From positions 1 to 48,373 of the forward strand of contig CANRKJ010000015.1 of NCBI GenBank assembly GCA_947631185.1: a stretch of 48,373 nucleotides of DNA, given 5' to 3'. Source of the DNA: an uncultured Clostridia bacterium. Lineage in GTDB: Bacteria > Bacillota > Clostridia > TANB77 > CAG-508. Below are positions 9,048-17,068 of this stretch, in pieces (within the stretch, counting starts at the first letter, position 1; each line of letters starts with the position of its first letter). The notes below the pieces were generated by a model. It was given only the letters and a program-made list of their open reading frames with translations. It was not told where the DNA came from and did not search any database. The position numbers were made by a program, and so were the translations under genes.

Positions 9048-9513
9048 ATATATTAGATTTAGATTTTCTTTTATAATTTCCTGTTATAAGTTTAGGAAGA
9101 TAAGTTAATATTTTATATATTGAAATTTTTATTTTCTTTTTCCATATATAAGATTTTCTAAGTCTTCTTGCAACAGAAAGACTATCTTCATTATCAACTA
9201 AAACCAAAGACATTTGTGGATGTTCTACTTCAAATACGTAATTTTGGTTATTATTATTATCCCAATCATCTTTATCATTTTTGAAACAGAAATTAAATGT
9301 TTCACTATCTATTAATTGAATTTCAGCTTGAAATCCAAGTTCTGTTTTATTCATTTCAATATCACCAGAATTTTTCCAGTCATTATCAAATCCATAATGT
9401 ATAAACACTTTTTCTGAATTATTCTGATATAAATTTCCAATATATGAAATCTTAATTACAGTATTAGGTGTTAATTTATCTGTATTAAAAAAGATATTTT
9501 TAACTAATTCCAT
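9046..9513 (-). CDS. CBM25/53-like carbohydrate-binding-module protein
   Basis: A 155-residue protein whose first ~100 residues look like a starch-binding-type beta-sandwich module (CBM25/CBM53): VFIHYGFDNDWKN, then EIQLIDSETFNFCFKND.DDWDNNNNQNY, the usual aromatic and asparagine-rich edge of this fold. There is no signal peptide, so it should be cytoplasmic, which fits binding to glycogen or another internal glucan. The C-terminal ~45 residues are very basic (RRLRKSYIWKKKIK, NYKRKSKSNI), an unusual tail that could bind membrane or nucleic acid. No catalytic domain is attached. It has its own AGGAGAT ribosome site. Confidence 0.7.
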   Translation of the reverse strand: MELVKNIFFNTDKLTPNTVIKISYIGNLYQNNSEKVFIHYGFDNDWKNSGDIEMNKTELGFQAEIQLIDSETFNFCFKNDKDDWDNNNNQNYVFEVEHPQMSLVLVDNEDSLSVARRLRKSYIWKKKIKISIYKILTYLPKLITGNYKRKSKSNI

Positions 9514-9662
9514 TTATATTATATCTCCTAATTTTTCATTTGTTATTTATAAAAATTTTTACTTGAAAATATTATAGTACTAATATAAATTATTATCAAC
9601 ATGGTTATTAAAATTTACATAAAAGAAATAAATATGTAATATTTTAGTAAAATATTTATACT

Positions 9663-9719
9663 AAAAATGACGATTTATATGGTGTTAATAAAAATAACTT
9701 CACATAAATCGTCATTTTT
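9663..9719 (-). terminator. Terminator of the XRE/S24 gene
   Basis: AAAAATGACGATTTAT (from 9663) pairs with ATAAATCGTCATTTTT (to 9719) around a 25-base loop. It lies directly after the regulator's stop codon and ends in T on either strand. Confidence 0.75.
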
Positions 9720-9727
9720 TAAGAGAA

Positions 9728-10294
9728 TTAAAGATAAACTTTTCCAATTATACTAAACTTATCTTTATCTGTAACTTTTATATTTTCAATATTCTCATTT
9801 TCAGCTTTTAAAACAAATTTACCATTTTTGTATAATAATCTACGAATTAGAAATTCATCATTATACTTAAATAAACCAATATCTTTATTTTGTACTAAAC
9901 CGTTTATTTCAACATAAGCATATGAATTTTCTTTAAAAATTGGATCCATAGAAGAATCTTTAACTTTGTATGCAAATGATGCATTAGAGTATTTTGCAGG
10001 GCAATCTATATAGCTTTCTAAGTTAGTTATGGCAGGTATTTGATTATATGAAATATATTTTGTGTAATTATATTCTTTTTGTTCTTCGGTTAATTGTTTA
10101 TCATAGGTATGTAATAAAGGTTCAAATGGAACATTTAAAGAAGAACAAATATTTTTAAGTGCTTTATGACTTGGATTCCTTTCGCCTTTTTCTATATGAG
10201 TTAAGTGTCCAATATTTATATCTGTCATTTCTGATAATTGTGTTTTGGTGATTTTTTTTTCTTTTCGAATTCTAGAAATTATATCTCCAATCAT
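9728..10294 (-). CDS. XRE-family regulator with degenerate S24 (LexA/CI-like) domain
   Basis: A 188-residue repressor-type protein. Residues ~1-60 are a Cro/CI helix-turn-helix (TKTQLSEMTDINIGHLTHIEKGERNPS). Residues ~105-188 are an S24-like domain: the nucleophile position is kept (DSSM, Ser115), but the position aligning with the catalytic lysine of LexA is arginine (EFLIRRLLY, Arg151). Self-cleavage is therefore doubtful, and the domain may serve for dimerisation or sensing. GAGGT lies nine bases before the ATG. A palindrome overlaps its own -35 box, suggesting autoregulation. No phage or SOS genes are nearby. Confidence 0.85.
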   Translation of the reverse strand: MIGDIISRIRKEKKITKTQLSEMTDINIGHLTHIEKGERNPSHKALKNICSSLNVPFEPLLHTYDKQLTEEQKEYNYTKYISYNQIPAITNLESYIDCPAKYSNASFAYKVKDSSMDPIFKENSYAYVEINGLVQNKDIGLFKYNDEFLIRRLLYKNGKFVLKAENENIENIKVTDKDKFSIIGKVYL

Positions 10295-10326
10295 TTGTAT
10301 ATTACCTCACTTCTTTAGTTTTTTTT

Positions 10327-10359
10327 ATTATATATATAAAACTTTTGATTGTCTAGACA
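10327..10359 (-). promoter_or_regulatory. Promoter and palindromic operator of the XRE regulator
   Basis: On the minus strand: TAGACA (10355-10350), 17 bp, TATAAT (10332-10327). The perfect 10-bp palindrome TGTCTAGACA (10350-10359) overlaps the -35 box, a typical place for an autorepressor operator. Confidence 0.6.
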
Positions 10360-10478
10360 TTAAAAGAAATAATTTTGAATAAAATTTAATATAGTAAAAT
10401 TTTAATTAAGTTTATATTACAGGAAAAAGAACTTTTTAATTATGTTTACGGAAAAAGTCGGTTTATAAAATAAAATTA

Positions 10479-10507
10479 TTGATAAAAAAAAATAAATATG
10501 GTATTAT
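10479..10507 (+). promoter_or_regulatory. Promoter of the VanW-family gene
   Basis: TTGATA (10479-10484), 17 bp, TATTAT (10502-10507). It gives an 85-base leader before the ATG at 10599. Confidence 0.55.
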
Positions 10508-10553
10508 ATACCAAATAAAAATTATATTAATATATAATTTTTAATAATTAGAT

Positions 10554-10598
10554 AAAGGGGGATAATGATAGTATACAAATCTATCATTTATTAGAATT
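10554..10598 (+). promoter_or_regulatory. Structured translation start: ribosome site, hairpin, ATG
   Basis: The only strong Shine-Dalgarno site (AAAGGGGG, 10554-10561) is 37 bases from the ATG at 10599. Between them AATGATAG (10564-10571) pairs with CTATCATT (10581-10588). Folding the hairpin brings the ribosome site to about 12 bases from the start. The same stretch also encodes a nine-codon ORF (ATG 10565, stop 10592-10594). Confidence 0.5.
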
Positions 10599-12560
10599 AT
10601 GGATACTGCAAAAGAAAAGAAAAAAAAGGTTAAAACGAAGGATATCGAAAAAATAAAGAATCCTGAGAAATTTAATAAAATTAAGAAAAAAAGAGTTATA
10701 ATTATCTCAACTACATTTTTAATTTTAGTGATTTTAGCTTTATTCTTTTCATTATTTTTTGCAATTTTGCAAAAAAACAAAAATACTTTTGTTAAAGGAG
10801 TATCAGCTAGGGATATTGAGCTTTCAAATTTAACAATACCAGACGCGAAAGAAAAAGTAATAAATGAAATAAATAAAGAATTAGAAATCCCACTAAAACT
10901 AAAATATAATGATTACAGTTTAGATTTAAATTTATCTGAATTTGAATTTAACTATGATATAGACTCTACTCTAAATGAAGCCTATAAAATAGGTAGAGAT
11001 GATAACATTCTTAAAAGTAATTTTGATATTTTATCTACAATGGTAAATGGATCAAATGTGGATCTTAAATATTCTTATAATAAAGATGCATTAAACAATA
11101 TTATTGAAAATGTTAGTACATCAATTCCAGGAAAGACTATTGAATATACTTATTGTATAGAAGAAGATGAGTTACTAATAACTCCAGGAACAGATGGAAT
11201 AATTGTTAACAAAGAGGAACTTGAGAGTACAATAATTGATTCAATACTTGGTAGAAATTCTTATGATGGCAGTAATGAATTTCAAGTAGTAACAATTCCT
11301 GTTAAGGATAAAAAAGCAGATGAAATAAATTTGGAAAAAATATATGAGGAAATAAAATGTGATCCAAAAGATGCAGAGCTTATTGAAGAACCTTTCCAAC
11401 TTATTAAAGATGAAAATGGAATTGATTTCGCTATTTCTATGGATGAAGCTAAGGGTTTAATAACAGGAGATAAAGACGAATACTCTATTCCACTTAAAAT
11501 AACAAAGGCAAATAGAACTGTTGCAGATTTAGGGCCAAAAGCTTTTCCAGATACTTTATCTACTTTTTCTACTAACTATAATGCAGGAGCAGTTGCAAGA
11601 TCTAAGAATTTAGAGATTGCATCAAGAAAAATAAATGGTACTGTAGTAATGCCAGGAGAAGAATTTTCATTCAATAAAGTTGTTGGAAAGAGAACAGTAG
11701 AAGATGGATATCAAAATGCTCCTGTTTATGAAAATGGAAAAGTAGTAGATGGATTAGCAGGAGGAATTTGTCAAATATCTTCAACATTATATAATGCGGT
11801 GCTACTTGCAAATCTTGAAATTACAGCTAGAAGAAATCATAATTTTGTATCTACTTATGTTCCAGAAGGTAGAGATGCAACTGTTGTTTATGGTTCAATA
11901 GATTTTAAATTTAAGAATAGTAGAAAATATCCTATAATATTGTATTCATCAGTTTCTGGTGGCGTTGCAAGGTTTGAAATAAAAGGTGTAAAAGAAGATG
12001 TTGAGTATAATGTAAAAATATTGACTAATATATTAGAAACATATCCATTTAATGAGGAAATAGAAGAGGATGCAACATTAGCTCCTGGAACGAAACTAGT
12101 TACTCAAGCTGGACATAATGGATTAAAAGTTAGCTCATATAGAGCATTATATTTAGATGGAAAAGAAATTTCTAGAAAATTATTATATACAGATACTTAT
12201 AAAATAATGGATAGAATTGTAAAAGTTTCTACTCAACAAGTTGAACAACCAGCGCAACCAGATAGCCCAATTGTAATTGAAGATTTGCCAACTCAAACTA
12301 CAAAACCAAATGAAAATTCACAAGAAACATCTGCAAATCCGCAAGAACCAGTTAAGCAACCGGAACAAAATAATGTTGATACTAATACTACTAATAATTC
12401 TAATATCAATCCTAGTCCTAGTACTAATCAAACTCCAAACGGTACACAAAACCAGGTTCAATCAACTCCAAGTCCTACAGAGCAAAATGCAAATAATAGT
12501 AATGTTCAAGAAAATAATGATGCAATATCTAATATTACAGCAAATGAGGTAACACAATAA
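10599..12560 (+). CDS. VanW-family peptidoglycan-associated protein
   Basis: A 653-residue type II membrane protein. It has a basic N-terminus, a transmembrane helix at ~28-55 (RVIIISTTFLILVILALFF), and an extracellular region with a YoaR-like putative peptidoglycan-binding domain (~60-290). The VanW domain (~315-465) contains FSTNY, NGTVVMPGEEFSFN and GGICQISSTLYNAVL, its most conserved block. A G5-like segment follows (VTQAGHNGLKVSSYR...), then a low-complexity Pro/Asn/Gln/Thr tail of ~90 residues typical of wall-spanning linkers. The biochemical role of VanW is unknown; it occurs in some vancomycin-resistance clusters, but nothing else of such a cluster is here, so this is not a resistance call. 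ATG at 10599 is the only good start in its frame. Confidence 0.9.
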   Translation: MDTAKEKKKKVKTKDIEKIKNPEKFNKIKKKRVIIISTTFLILVILALFFSLFFAILQKNKNTFVKGVSARDIELSNLTIPDAKEKVINEINKELEIPLKLKYNDYSLDLNLSEFEFNYDIDSTLNEAYKIGRDDNILKSNFDILSTMVNGSNVDLKYSYNKDALNNIIENVSTSIPGKTIEYTYCIEEDELLITPGTDGIIVNKEELESTIIDSILGRNSYDGSNEFQVVTIPVKDKKADEINLEKIYEEIKCDPKDAELIEEPFQLIKDENGIDFAISMDEAKGLITGDKDEYSIPLKITKANRTVADLGPKAFPDTLSTFSTNYNAGAVARSKNLEIASRKINGTVVMPGEEFSFNKVVGKRTVEDGYQNAPVYENGKVVDGLAGGICQISSTLYNAVLLANLEITARRNHNFVSTYVPEGRDATVVYGSIDFKFKNSRKYPIILYSSVSGGVARFEIKGVKEDVEYNVKILTNILETYPFNEEIEEDATLAPGTKLVTQAGHNGLKVSSYRALYLDGKEISRKLLYTDTYKIMDRIVKVSTQQVEQPAQPDSPIVIEDLPTQTTKPNENSQETSANPQEPVKQPEQNNVDTNTTNNSNINPSPSTNQTPNGTQNQVQSTPSPTEQNANNSNVQENNDAISNITANEVTQ

Positions 12561-12574
12561 TAAAGCGCTACGCG

Positions 12575-12735
12575 CAAAGATGCACAGAGCTTTTCATAAC
12601 TGAAAAGCTCGCGCGGAGAACAAATTCACGGAAAGCCAAAGAGAAATATTAAAATAAGTTAATATTAAGGCTTTCCGATTTGTTATAAAATAGGAAAGTA
12701 ATCCTTTCCGATTTGTTCTTTAAAAACTGTAATTA
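12575..12735. repeat. Cluster of inverted repeats after the VanW gene
   Basis: GAGCTTTTCA, TAAC, TGAAAAGCTC (12587-12610) is a perfect 10-bp stem and may terminate the VanW transcript, although no T tract follows. Next, GGAAAGCC and GGCTTTCC flank an AT stretch, with GAACAAATT and AATTTGTT-like outer arms, giving a longer imperfect inverted repeat, and GGAAAG TAATC CTTTCC folds again. No coding potential is visible. It resembles a decayed small mobile element. Confidence 0.5.
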
Positions 12736-12750
12736 AACTAATTTTTAATA

Positions 12751-12780
12751 TTGACAATTAACTATGTATAGTTGTATAAT
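12751..12780 (+). promoter_or_regulatory. Promoter of tRNA-Lys(CUU)
   Basis: TTGACA (12751-12756), 18 bp, TATAAT (12775-12780); full consensus hexamers, 31 bases before the tRNA. Confidence 0.8.
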
Positions 12781-12811
12781 ACAAAATGTGATTTATGATT
12801 TATAAATATAT

Positions 12812-12887
12812 GGGTTATTAGCTCAGTTGGTAGAGCAGCAGACTCTTAATCTGATGGTCCGGGGTTCGACTCCCCGATGACCCACCA
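12812..12887 (+). tRNA. tRNA-Lys (CUU)
   Basis: The acceptor GGGTTAT pairs with ATGACCC (one G-U), the anticodon loop is CTCTTAA (anticodon CTT), the T arm is CGGGG-TTCGACT-CCCCG, and CCA is encoded. The first anticodon-stem pair is a G-A mismatch. It complements the UUU isoacceptor at 7982. Confidence 0.95.
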
Positions 12888-12891
12888 TTTT

Positions 12892-12939
12892 AGAGATTTT
12901 AGATACAATTATTTTTTATGTATTTAAAATCTCTTTTTT
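12892..12939 (+). terminator. Terminator of tRNA-Lys(CUU)
   Basis: AGAGATTTTAGATACA pairs with TGTATTTAAAATCTCT (15 of 16), followed by six T. The T run continues into a copy of the ATAGGAAAGTT element. Confidence 0.85.
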
Positions 12940-13047
12940 ATATAATAGGAAAGTTTTGCTAAAAATCTACGCAAAATTTCTATGTGATTTTTCAAGGCTG
13001 AACTATAAATGTGGAATTTGCAATAAATTTTAATATATACCCCCTTA

Positions 13048-13076
13048 TTTACAATATACCCTATAGGGTATATAAT
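13048..13076 (+). promoter_or_regulatory. Copper-operon promoter with embedded CsoR operator
   Basis: TTTACA (13048-13053), 17 bp, TATAAT (13071-13076). The spacer holds a perfect 20-bp palindrome, ATATACCCTATAGGGTATAT (13054-13073), a GC-centred operator of the type bound by CsoR repressors. Its right arm overlaps the -10 box, so bound repressor would block polymerase. Confidence 0.9.
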
Positions 13077-13092
13077 ATTTAGGGGTGATTGA

Positions 13093-13395
13093 ATGGAAAA
13101 AAGTGAATGTTGTAATAAAAAAACTTATAGAGGTGAAGATGAGAAAAGAATTATAAATAATAGAATAAGTAGAATAGAAGGACAACTAAAAGGTATAAAA
13201 AAGATGATTCAGGAGGATACTTATTGTAATGATATTTTAATTCAATTATCTGCTATAGAAAATTCTATAAAAAGTTTATCAAATCATATATTAGAAAATC
13301 ATTTATATAGTTGTGTTACAAGAGATTTAAAAAATGGAGAATTTGATACACTTGATGAAATTATAAGTCTATTTAAAAGATTTAATAAATGTTAA
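13093..13395 (+). CDS. csoR: CsoR-family copper-sensing repressor
   Basis: A 100-residue DUF156/CsoR protein. These all-helical tetramers bind Cu(I), leave DNA and derepress copper export. The copper ligands are intact: Cys45 (TYCNDIL), His70 and Cys74 (NHLYSC), the same numbers as in Bacillus subtilis CsoR. The DNA-facing RISRIEGQLKGI segment is conserved. An extra N-terminal Cys-Cys pair (residues 6-7) and a terminal Cys are not typical. It is first in a csoR-copZ-copA operon and lies just downstream of a matching palindromic operator, so autoregulation is expected. Confidence 0.93.
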   Translation: MEKSECCNKKTYRGEDEKRIINNRISRIEGQLKGIKKMIQEDTYCNDILIQLSAIENSIKSLSNHILENHLYSCVTRDLKNGEFDTLDEIISLFKRFNKC

Positions 13396-13440
13396 TTTTA
13401 TATGCTAGGGAAGTTCTTCAAATTTCCTAGTATAAAAAAA
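13396..13440 (+). repeat. Hairpin element between csoR and copZ
   Basis: TATGCTAGGGAAGTT and AATTTCCTAGTATA fold around a short loop. It is a copy of the ATAGGAAAGTT inverted-repeat family and may partly separate csoR from copZA expression. Confidence 0.55.
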
Positions 13441-13471
13441 TAAATTATAAAAAAGAAAGGAAGTTTTGAAA

Positions 13472-13681
13472 ATGAAAGAAACAATAATTAAAGTTGAAGG
13501 AATGGTTTGTAATGGATGTGAAAATAGAGTACAAAATGCTCTAAAAAATATTGATGGAGTTGAAGATGTTGTAGCAAATCACACTACTGGAACTGTAAAG
13601 GTTATTTCAAAAAATGAAGTAGAAGAAAGTGTTTTAAAAGAAAAAATTGAAGATATTGGATTTGAAGTAAAGGAAGATTAA
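13472..13681 (+). CDS. copZ: CopZ-type copper chaperone (HMA domain)
   Basis: A 69-residue single heavy-metal-associated domain with the metal loop GMVCNGC (MxCxxC) and the ferredoxin-like beta-alpha-beta pattern. It carries Cu(I) in the cytoplasm to the export ATPase. I choose the ATG at 13472 rather than the in-frame TTG six bases earlier because GAAAGGAAG sits at the right distance (8-9 bases). It ends two bases before copA, so the two are translationally close and were probably co-inherited with csoR. Confidence 0.92.
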   Translation: MKETIIKVEGMVCNGCENRVQNALKNIDGVEDVVANHTTGTVKVISKNEVEESVLKEKIEDIGFEVKED

Positions 13682-13683
13682 TT

Positions 13684-15888
13684 ATGAAAAAAATAAATTT
13701 GTCTATTGATGGAATGACTTGTAGTGCATGTTCTAATGGCCTAGAAAAGTACTTAAATAAACAAAATGGTATTTTTAATGCTACTGTTAATCTGGTAATG
13801 GCAAATGCTACTATTGAATATGATGAAAAAATATTAAATCAAGAAAAAATCGAGAAATTTGTAAAGGATGCTGGCTTTAAAAGTCTGGGAGAATTCAAAG
13901 AAATTAAAATTGAAAAAAAGGGTAAAAAAGAAAGAATAACATTTATATTTTTTACAATATTAGCTATATTACTAATGTATATTTCGATGGGATTTATGAT
14001 AAATTTAAAGCCAATCCCTTATCTTGATCCACATGCTAACACAACAAATTACATCATAATTCTTTTTGTTTTAACAATATGTTTTTTAATCTATGGATTT
14101 GATATATTAAAAAACGGATATAAAAATTTAATTCATAAAACTCCTAATATGGATACATTAGTTAGCATAGGAGTTGTGGCAAGTTTTTTATACAGTATTT
14201 ATAATATGTATTTAATATTTGCAGGCAATCATAATCAGGTAACTAATTTATACTTTGAATCAGTCGCAATTGTAATTTACTTTATAAAACTCGGAAGATA
14301 TATTGATGGAATTAGTAAAGACAAAACAAAAGAGGCAATACAAAAGTTAGTAACAATTACCCCAAATAAAGCTGTTTTAAAGGTAAATGGAATGGAAAAA
14401 GTTGTTACACTTGATGAAATAAAAAAAGGTGATATCGTTGTAAGTAAGGCAGGAGAAAAAATAGCAGTTGATGGAGAGATAATTACAGGAAAAACTCATT
14501 TAGATGAATCATTTATAACAGGGGAAAGTAAGCCAGTATCAAAAGAAATTGGAGATAAAGTAATTGCAGGAAGCATGAATTATGATGGATACATTGAATA
14601 CAAGGCAGAGAAAATTGGAAAAGAATCCACAATATCAGAAATAGTAAGATTAGTAATAGAAGCTAGTAATACTAAAGCACCAATTGCTAGAATAGCTGAT
14701 AAGGTGTCTGGATATTTTGTACCAAGTGTAATTGCAATTGCAATAATAACTTTTTTGGGTTATTTAATAATTGGTCAAGGACTTGAAACAGCAATAACAT
14801 CATTTGTTACAGTATTAGTAGTTGCATGTCCATGCAGTTTAGGATTAGCAACACCACTGGCTATTGTAGTGAGTGAGGGATTATGTGCAAGTAATGGAAT
14901 ATTAGTAAAGAAAAGTGAAATTTTAGAAAATGCCCAAAAAGTAAATACAATTGTATTTGATAAAACCGGAACATTAACATATGGTAGATTAAAAATTGCA
15001 GAAATATTAAATTATAGTGACATGGATGATAAAGAAATTTTGCAATTAGCTGGAAGTATAGAAAGCAAATCAATACATCCTATTAGTAAAGCTTTTACTG
15101 ATTATATTGAACAAAATAATATACAAATGTTAAAAGTAGATGAATTCGAAAATGTATCTGGTTACGGAATAAAAGCTGGAATAGAAAATGAAAGATATAT
15201 TTTAGGAAACGCAAAAATACTTGAAAAATATAAAATAGAAAATAAACATTTAGAAGAGGAAAAGAGCTTGTCTGAAAATGGAAACAGCATTATTTATGTT
15301 GTTAAAGATAAAGAAATAATTGCACTTATTGGAGTTAATGATATTGTTAGAGAAAATGCAAAAGAAGTAATAAGCATATTAAATAAAAATAAAATAGAAA
15401 CAATTATGCTAACAGGAGATAATAAAAAAACTGCTGAAAAAATTGCAAAAGATATAGGAATAACTAAAGTGATTTCAAATGTTATACCATCAGAAAAAGC
15501 AAATACTATAAAGAATTTAAAACATGAAAAAAGATATGTTATGATGTGCGGAGATGGGATAAATGACAGTCCTGCATTGGCTAGTTCGGATATAGGAGTG
15601 AGCGTAAATAGTGGAACAGATATTGCGATGGATTCGTCAGATGTAATTTTAACTAAAAATGATTTAGAAAGTATTTTGAATTTAATAAAAATTAGCAAGA
15701 AAACAATAAGAAACATTAAGCAAAATTTATTTTGGGCATTTTTTTATAATATATTAATGATTCCAATTGCAATTGGATTATTAAAACCTATTGGAATTTC
15801 GATTAATCCAATGATAGCAAGTTTAGCAATGGTTTTAAGTAGTATTACAGTAATTTTAAATGCATTAAAATTAAAAAAATTATATTGA
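13684..15888 (+). CDS. copA: Copper-exporting P1B-type ATPase
   Basis: A 734-residue Cu(I) efflux pump in the cytoplasmic membrane. It has one N-terminal HMA domain (GMTCSAC, Cys13 and Cys16), the transport-site CPC motif in a membrane helix (382-384), and the actuator TGES loop. The phosphorylated aspartate is in DKTGT (Asp426), with the HP motif in SIHPIS and the hinge GDGINDSP (~623). The last two helices carry the YN and MxxSS residues that mark the copper (P1B-1) group. Many relatives have two HMA domains; this one has one, plus separate CopZ. Third gene of the csoR operon. Confidence 0.95.
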   Translation: MKKINLSIDGMTCSACSNGLEKYLNKQNGIFNATVNLVMANATIEYDEKILNQEKIEKFVKDAGFKSLGEFKEIKIEKKGKKERITFIFFTILAILLMYISMGFMINLKPIPYLDPHANTTNYIIILFVLTICFLIYGFDILKNGYKNLIHKTPNMDTLVSIGVVASFLYSIYNMYLIFAGNHNQVTNLYFESVAIVIYFIKLGRYIDGISKDKTKEAIQKLVTITPNKAVLKVNGMEKVVTLDEIKKGDIVVSKAGEKIAVDGEIITGKTHLDESFITGESKPVSKEIGDKVIAGSMNYDGYIEYKAEKIGKESTISEIVRLVIEASNTKAPIARIADKVSGYFVPSVIAIAIITFLGYLIIGQGLETAITSFVTVLVVACPCSLGLATPLAIVVSEGLCASNGILVKKSEILENAQKVNTIVFDKTGTLTYGRLKIAEILNYSDMDDKEILQLAGSIESKSIHPISKAFTDYIEQNNIQMLKVDEFENVSGYGIKAGIENERYILGNAKILEKYKIENKHLEEEKSLSENGNSIIYVVKDKEIIALIGVNDIVRENAKEVISILNKNKIETIMLTGDNKKTAEKIAKDIGITKVISNVIPSEKANTIKNLKHEKRYVMMCGDGINDSPALASSDIGVSVNSGTDIAMDSSDVILTKNDLESILNLIKISKKTIRNIKQNLFWAFFYNILMIPIAIGLLKPIGISINPMIASLAMVLSSITVILNALKLKKLY

Positions 15889-16050
15889 ATAAATTTTTGT
15901 TTTATGTTATAAGTTAAATTGGAATTGATTTTAATGTTTTTTTTAAAATGATACAACAACATCAAGAAAAAATAACATTAATAATATTTATTTTTATTAA
16001 AAAATAGTTGGTAATTATATAAAATGGTTAACATAACGCAAATTCTTATG

Positions 16051-16079
16051 TTTACAAAATACTTGACATATGCTATAAT
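16051..16079 (+). promoter_or_regulatory. Promoter of the CpsB/BY-kinase operon
   Basis: TTTACA (16051-16056), 17 bp, TATAAT (16074-16079), with an extended -10 (TGC before TATAAT). A TTGACA at 16063 is too close to the -10 box to serve as its -35. Confidence 0.7.
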
Positions 16080-16113
16080 TAAAAAAGTGTTGTTGAAAAG
16101 GAGGATAGTTATA

Positions 16114-16227
16114 GTGTATTATATAAATGAGTATTTTGAAAATTCTAAAGAGTATGATTATGAACAATTACCAAATATAATAAAAGAAGATTTATATGTA
16201 CAAAATTTATTTAAATTTTTAAATTAA
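16114..16227 (+). CDS. Small ORF ahead of the CpsB gene (37 aa)
   Basis: A GTG start at 16114 lies nine bases after a strong AAGGAGG (16098-16104), and the frame encodes 37 mostly acidic residues (NEYFENSKEYDYEQLPN...), ending 11 bases before the next start. A longer frame back to 16024 is unlikely because the promoter lies within it. The family is not recognised. It could be a real small protein or a leader that couples translation to the phosphatase gene. Confidence 0.45.
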   Translation: MYYINEYFENSKEYDYEQLPNIIKEDLYVQNLFKFLN

Positions 16228-16238
16228 GGGGTTTAAAA

Positions 16239-16997
16239 TTGGTAGATATTCACAGTCATATTTTATATGGTATAGATGATGGATCAAAAAATATAGAGGA
16301 TTCTGTAAATATAATAAGAGAGGCTGAAAAAAATGGTATAACTCATATATGTTGTACACCTCATTATTTAGAACCAAATTTTATATCAAACTTTAATGAT
16401 AATATTAAAAGATTAGAAAAATTAAAAAATAGATTAAAACAAGAAAATATAACTATGCAATTAAGTTTAGGAAATGAAATTTTTATTACTGAAAACATTT
16501 TAGAAAATTTATATGAAAAAAAAGCAATAAGTCTTAATAATAGTAAATATATATTAGTTGAATTTCCATTGGTAAATGAACTGAAATATGCAGAAAAAGT
16601 TATAGATAGTTTAATAGATATGGATTATAAAATTATAGTGGCTCATCCTGAAAGATATATATATGTACAAAAGAATCAGGATTATATTATTCCGTTTTTG
16701 AATAAAGGAGTAATATTTCAAAGTAATGTTGGAAGTATAATTGGAATGTATGGAAAAGATGCTAAAAACTGTTTAAATAATTTACTAAAAAGACAAATGG
16801 TACAGGTTTTGGCTACTGATACACATAAAATCAATTCAACATATTATAAACTAGATGTGTTAACTTCAAAAATAAAGGAAAAAATTCCGCAAGATTATTT
16901 TGAAGAACTTACAGTAATAAATCCGAATAAAATTTTAAATAATGATAATATAATTGTTAGAGAATATAAAAACAAAAAAAAGTTTATTTTTTTCTAA
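16239..16997 (+). CDS. CpsB/CapC-type PHP-domain tyrosine phosphatase
   Basis: A 252-residue manganese-dependent protein-tyrosine phosphatase of the CpsB/YwqE group, the usual partner of a bacterial tyrosine kinase controlling capsule or exopolysaccharide synthesis. PHP metal motifs are clear: HSHILYGIDDG (His5, His7), TPHY, AHPERY and ATDTH. The start is TTG at 16239 with AAGGGG about six bases upstream; the family also begins at this point (M-V/I-D-I-H-S-H). The kinase gene follows 71 bases later. Confidence 0.9.
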   Translation: MVDIHSHILYGIDDGSKNIEDSVNIIREAEKNGITHICCTPHYLEPNFISNFNDNIKRLEKLKNRLKQENITMQLSLGNEIFITENILENLYEKKAISLNNSKYILVEFPLVNELKYAEKVIDSLIDMDYKIIVAHPERYIYVQKNQDYIIPFLNKGVIFQSNVGSIIGMYGKDAKNCLNNLLKRQMVQVLATDTHKINSTYYKLDVLTSKIKEKIPQDYFEELTVINPNKILNNDNIIVREYKNKKKFIFF

Positions 16998-17068
16998 CTA
17001 AAAATATTATATAATTTAAAAATTATGCTAATAAGCATAAATCATAAAAAATAGGATGGGAATTAAAA

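Noticed and set aside
12277..12552. 91-codon plus-strand ORF
   Set aside because: Out-of-frame reading of the low-complexity tail of the VanW-family gene.
10599..12560. Vancomycin-resistance gene because of the VanW domain
   Set aside because: No vanH, vanA, vanX or regulators nearby; VanW-domain wall proteins are common in Clostridia.
15294..15716. 140-codon minus-strand ORF
   Set aside because: Antisense shadow of copA.
16063..16079. TTGACA as -35 box of the CpsB promoter
   Set aside because: Only five bases from TATAAT; TTTACA at 16051 has the right 17-bp spacing.
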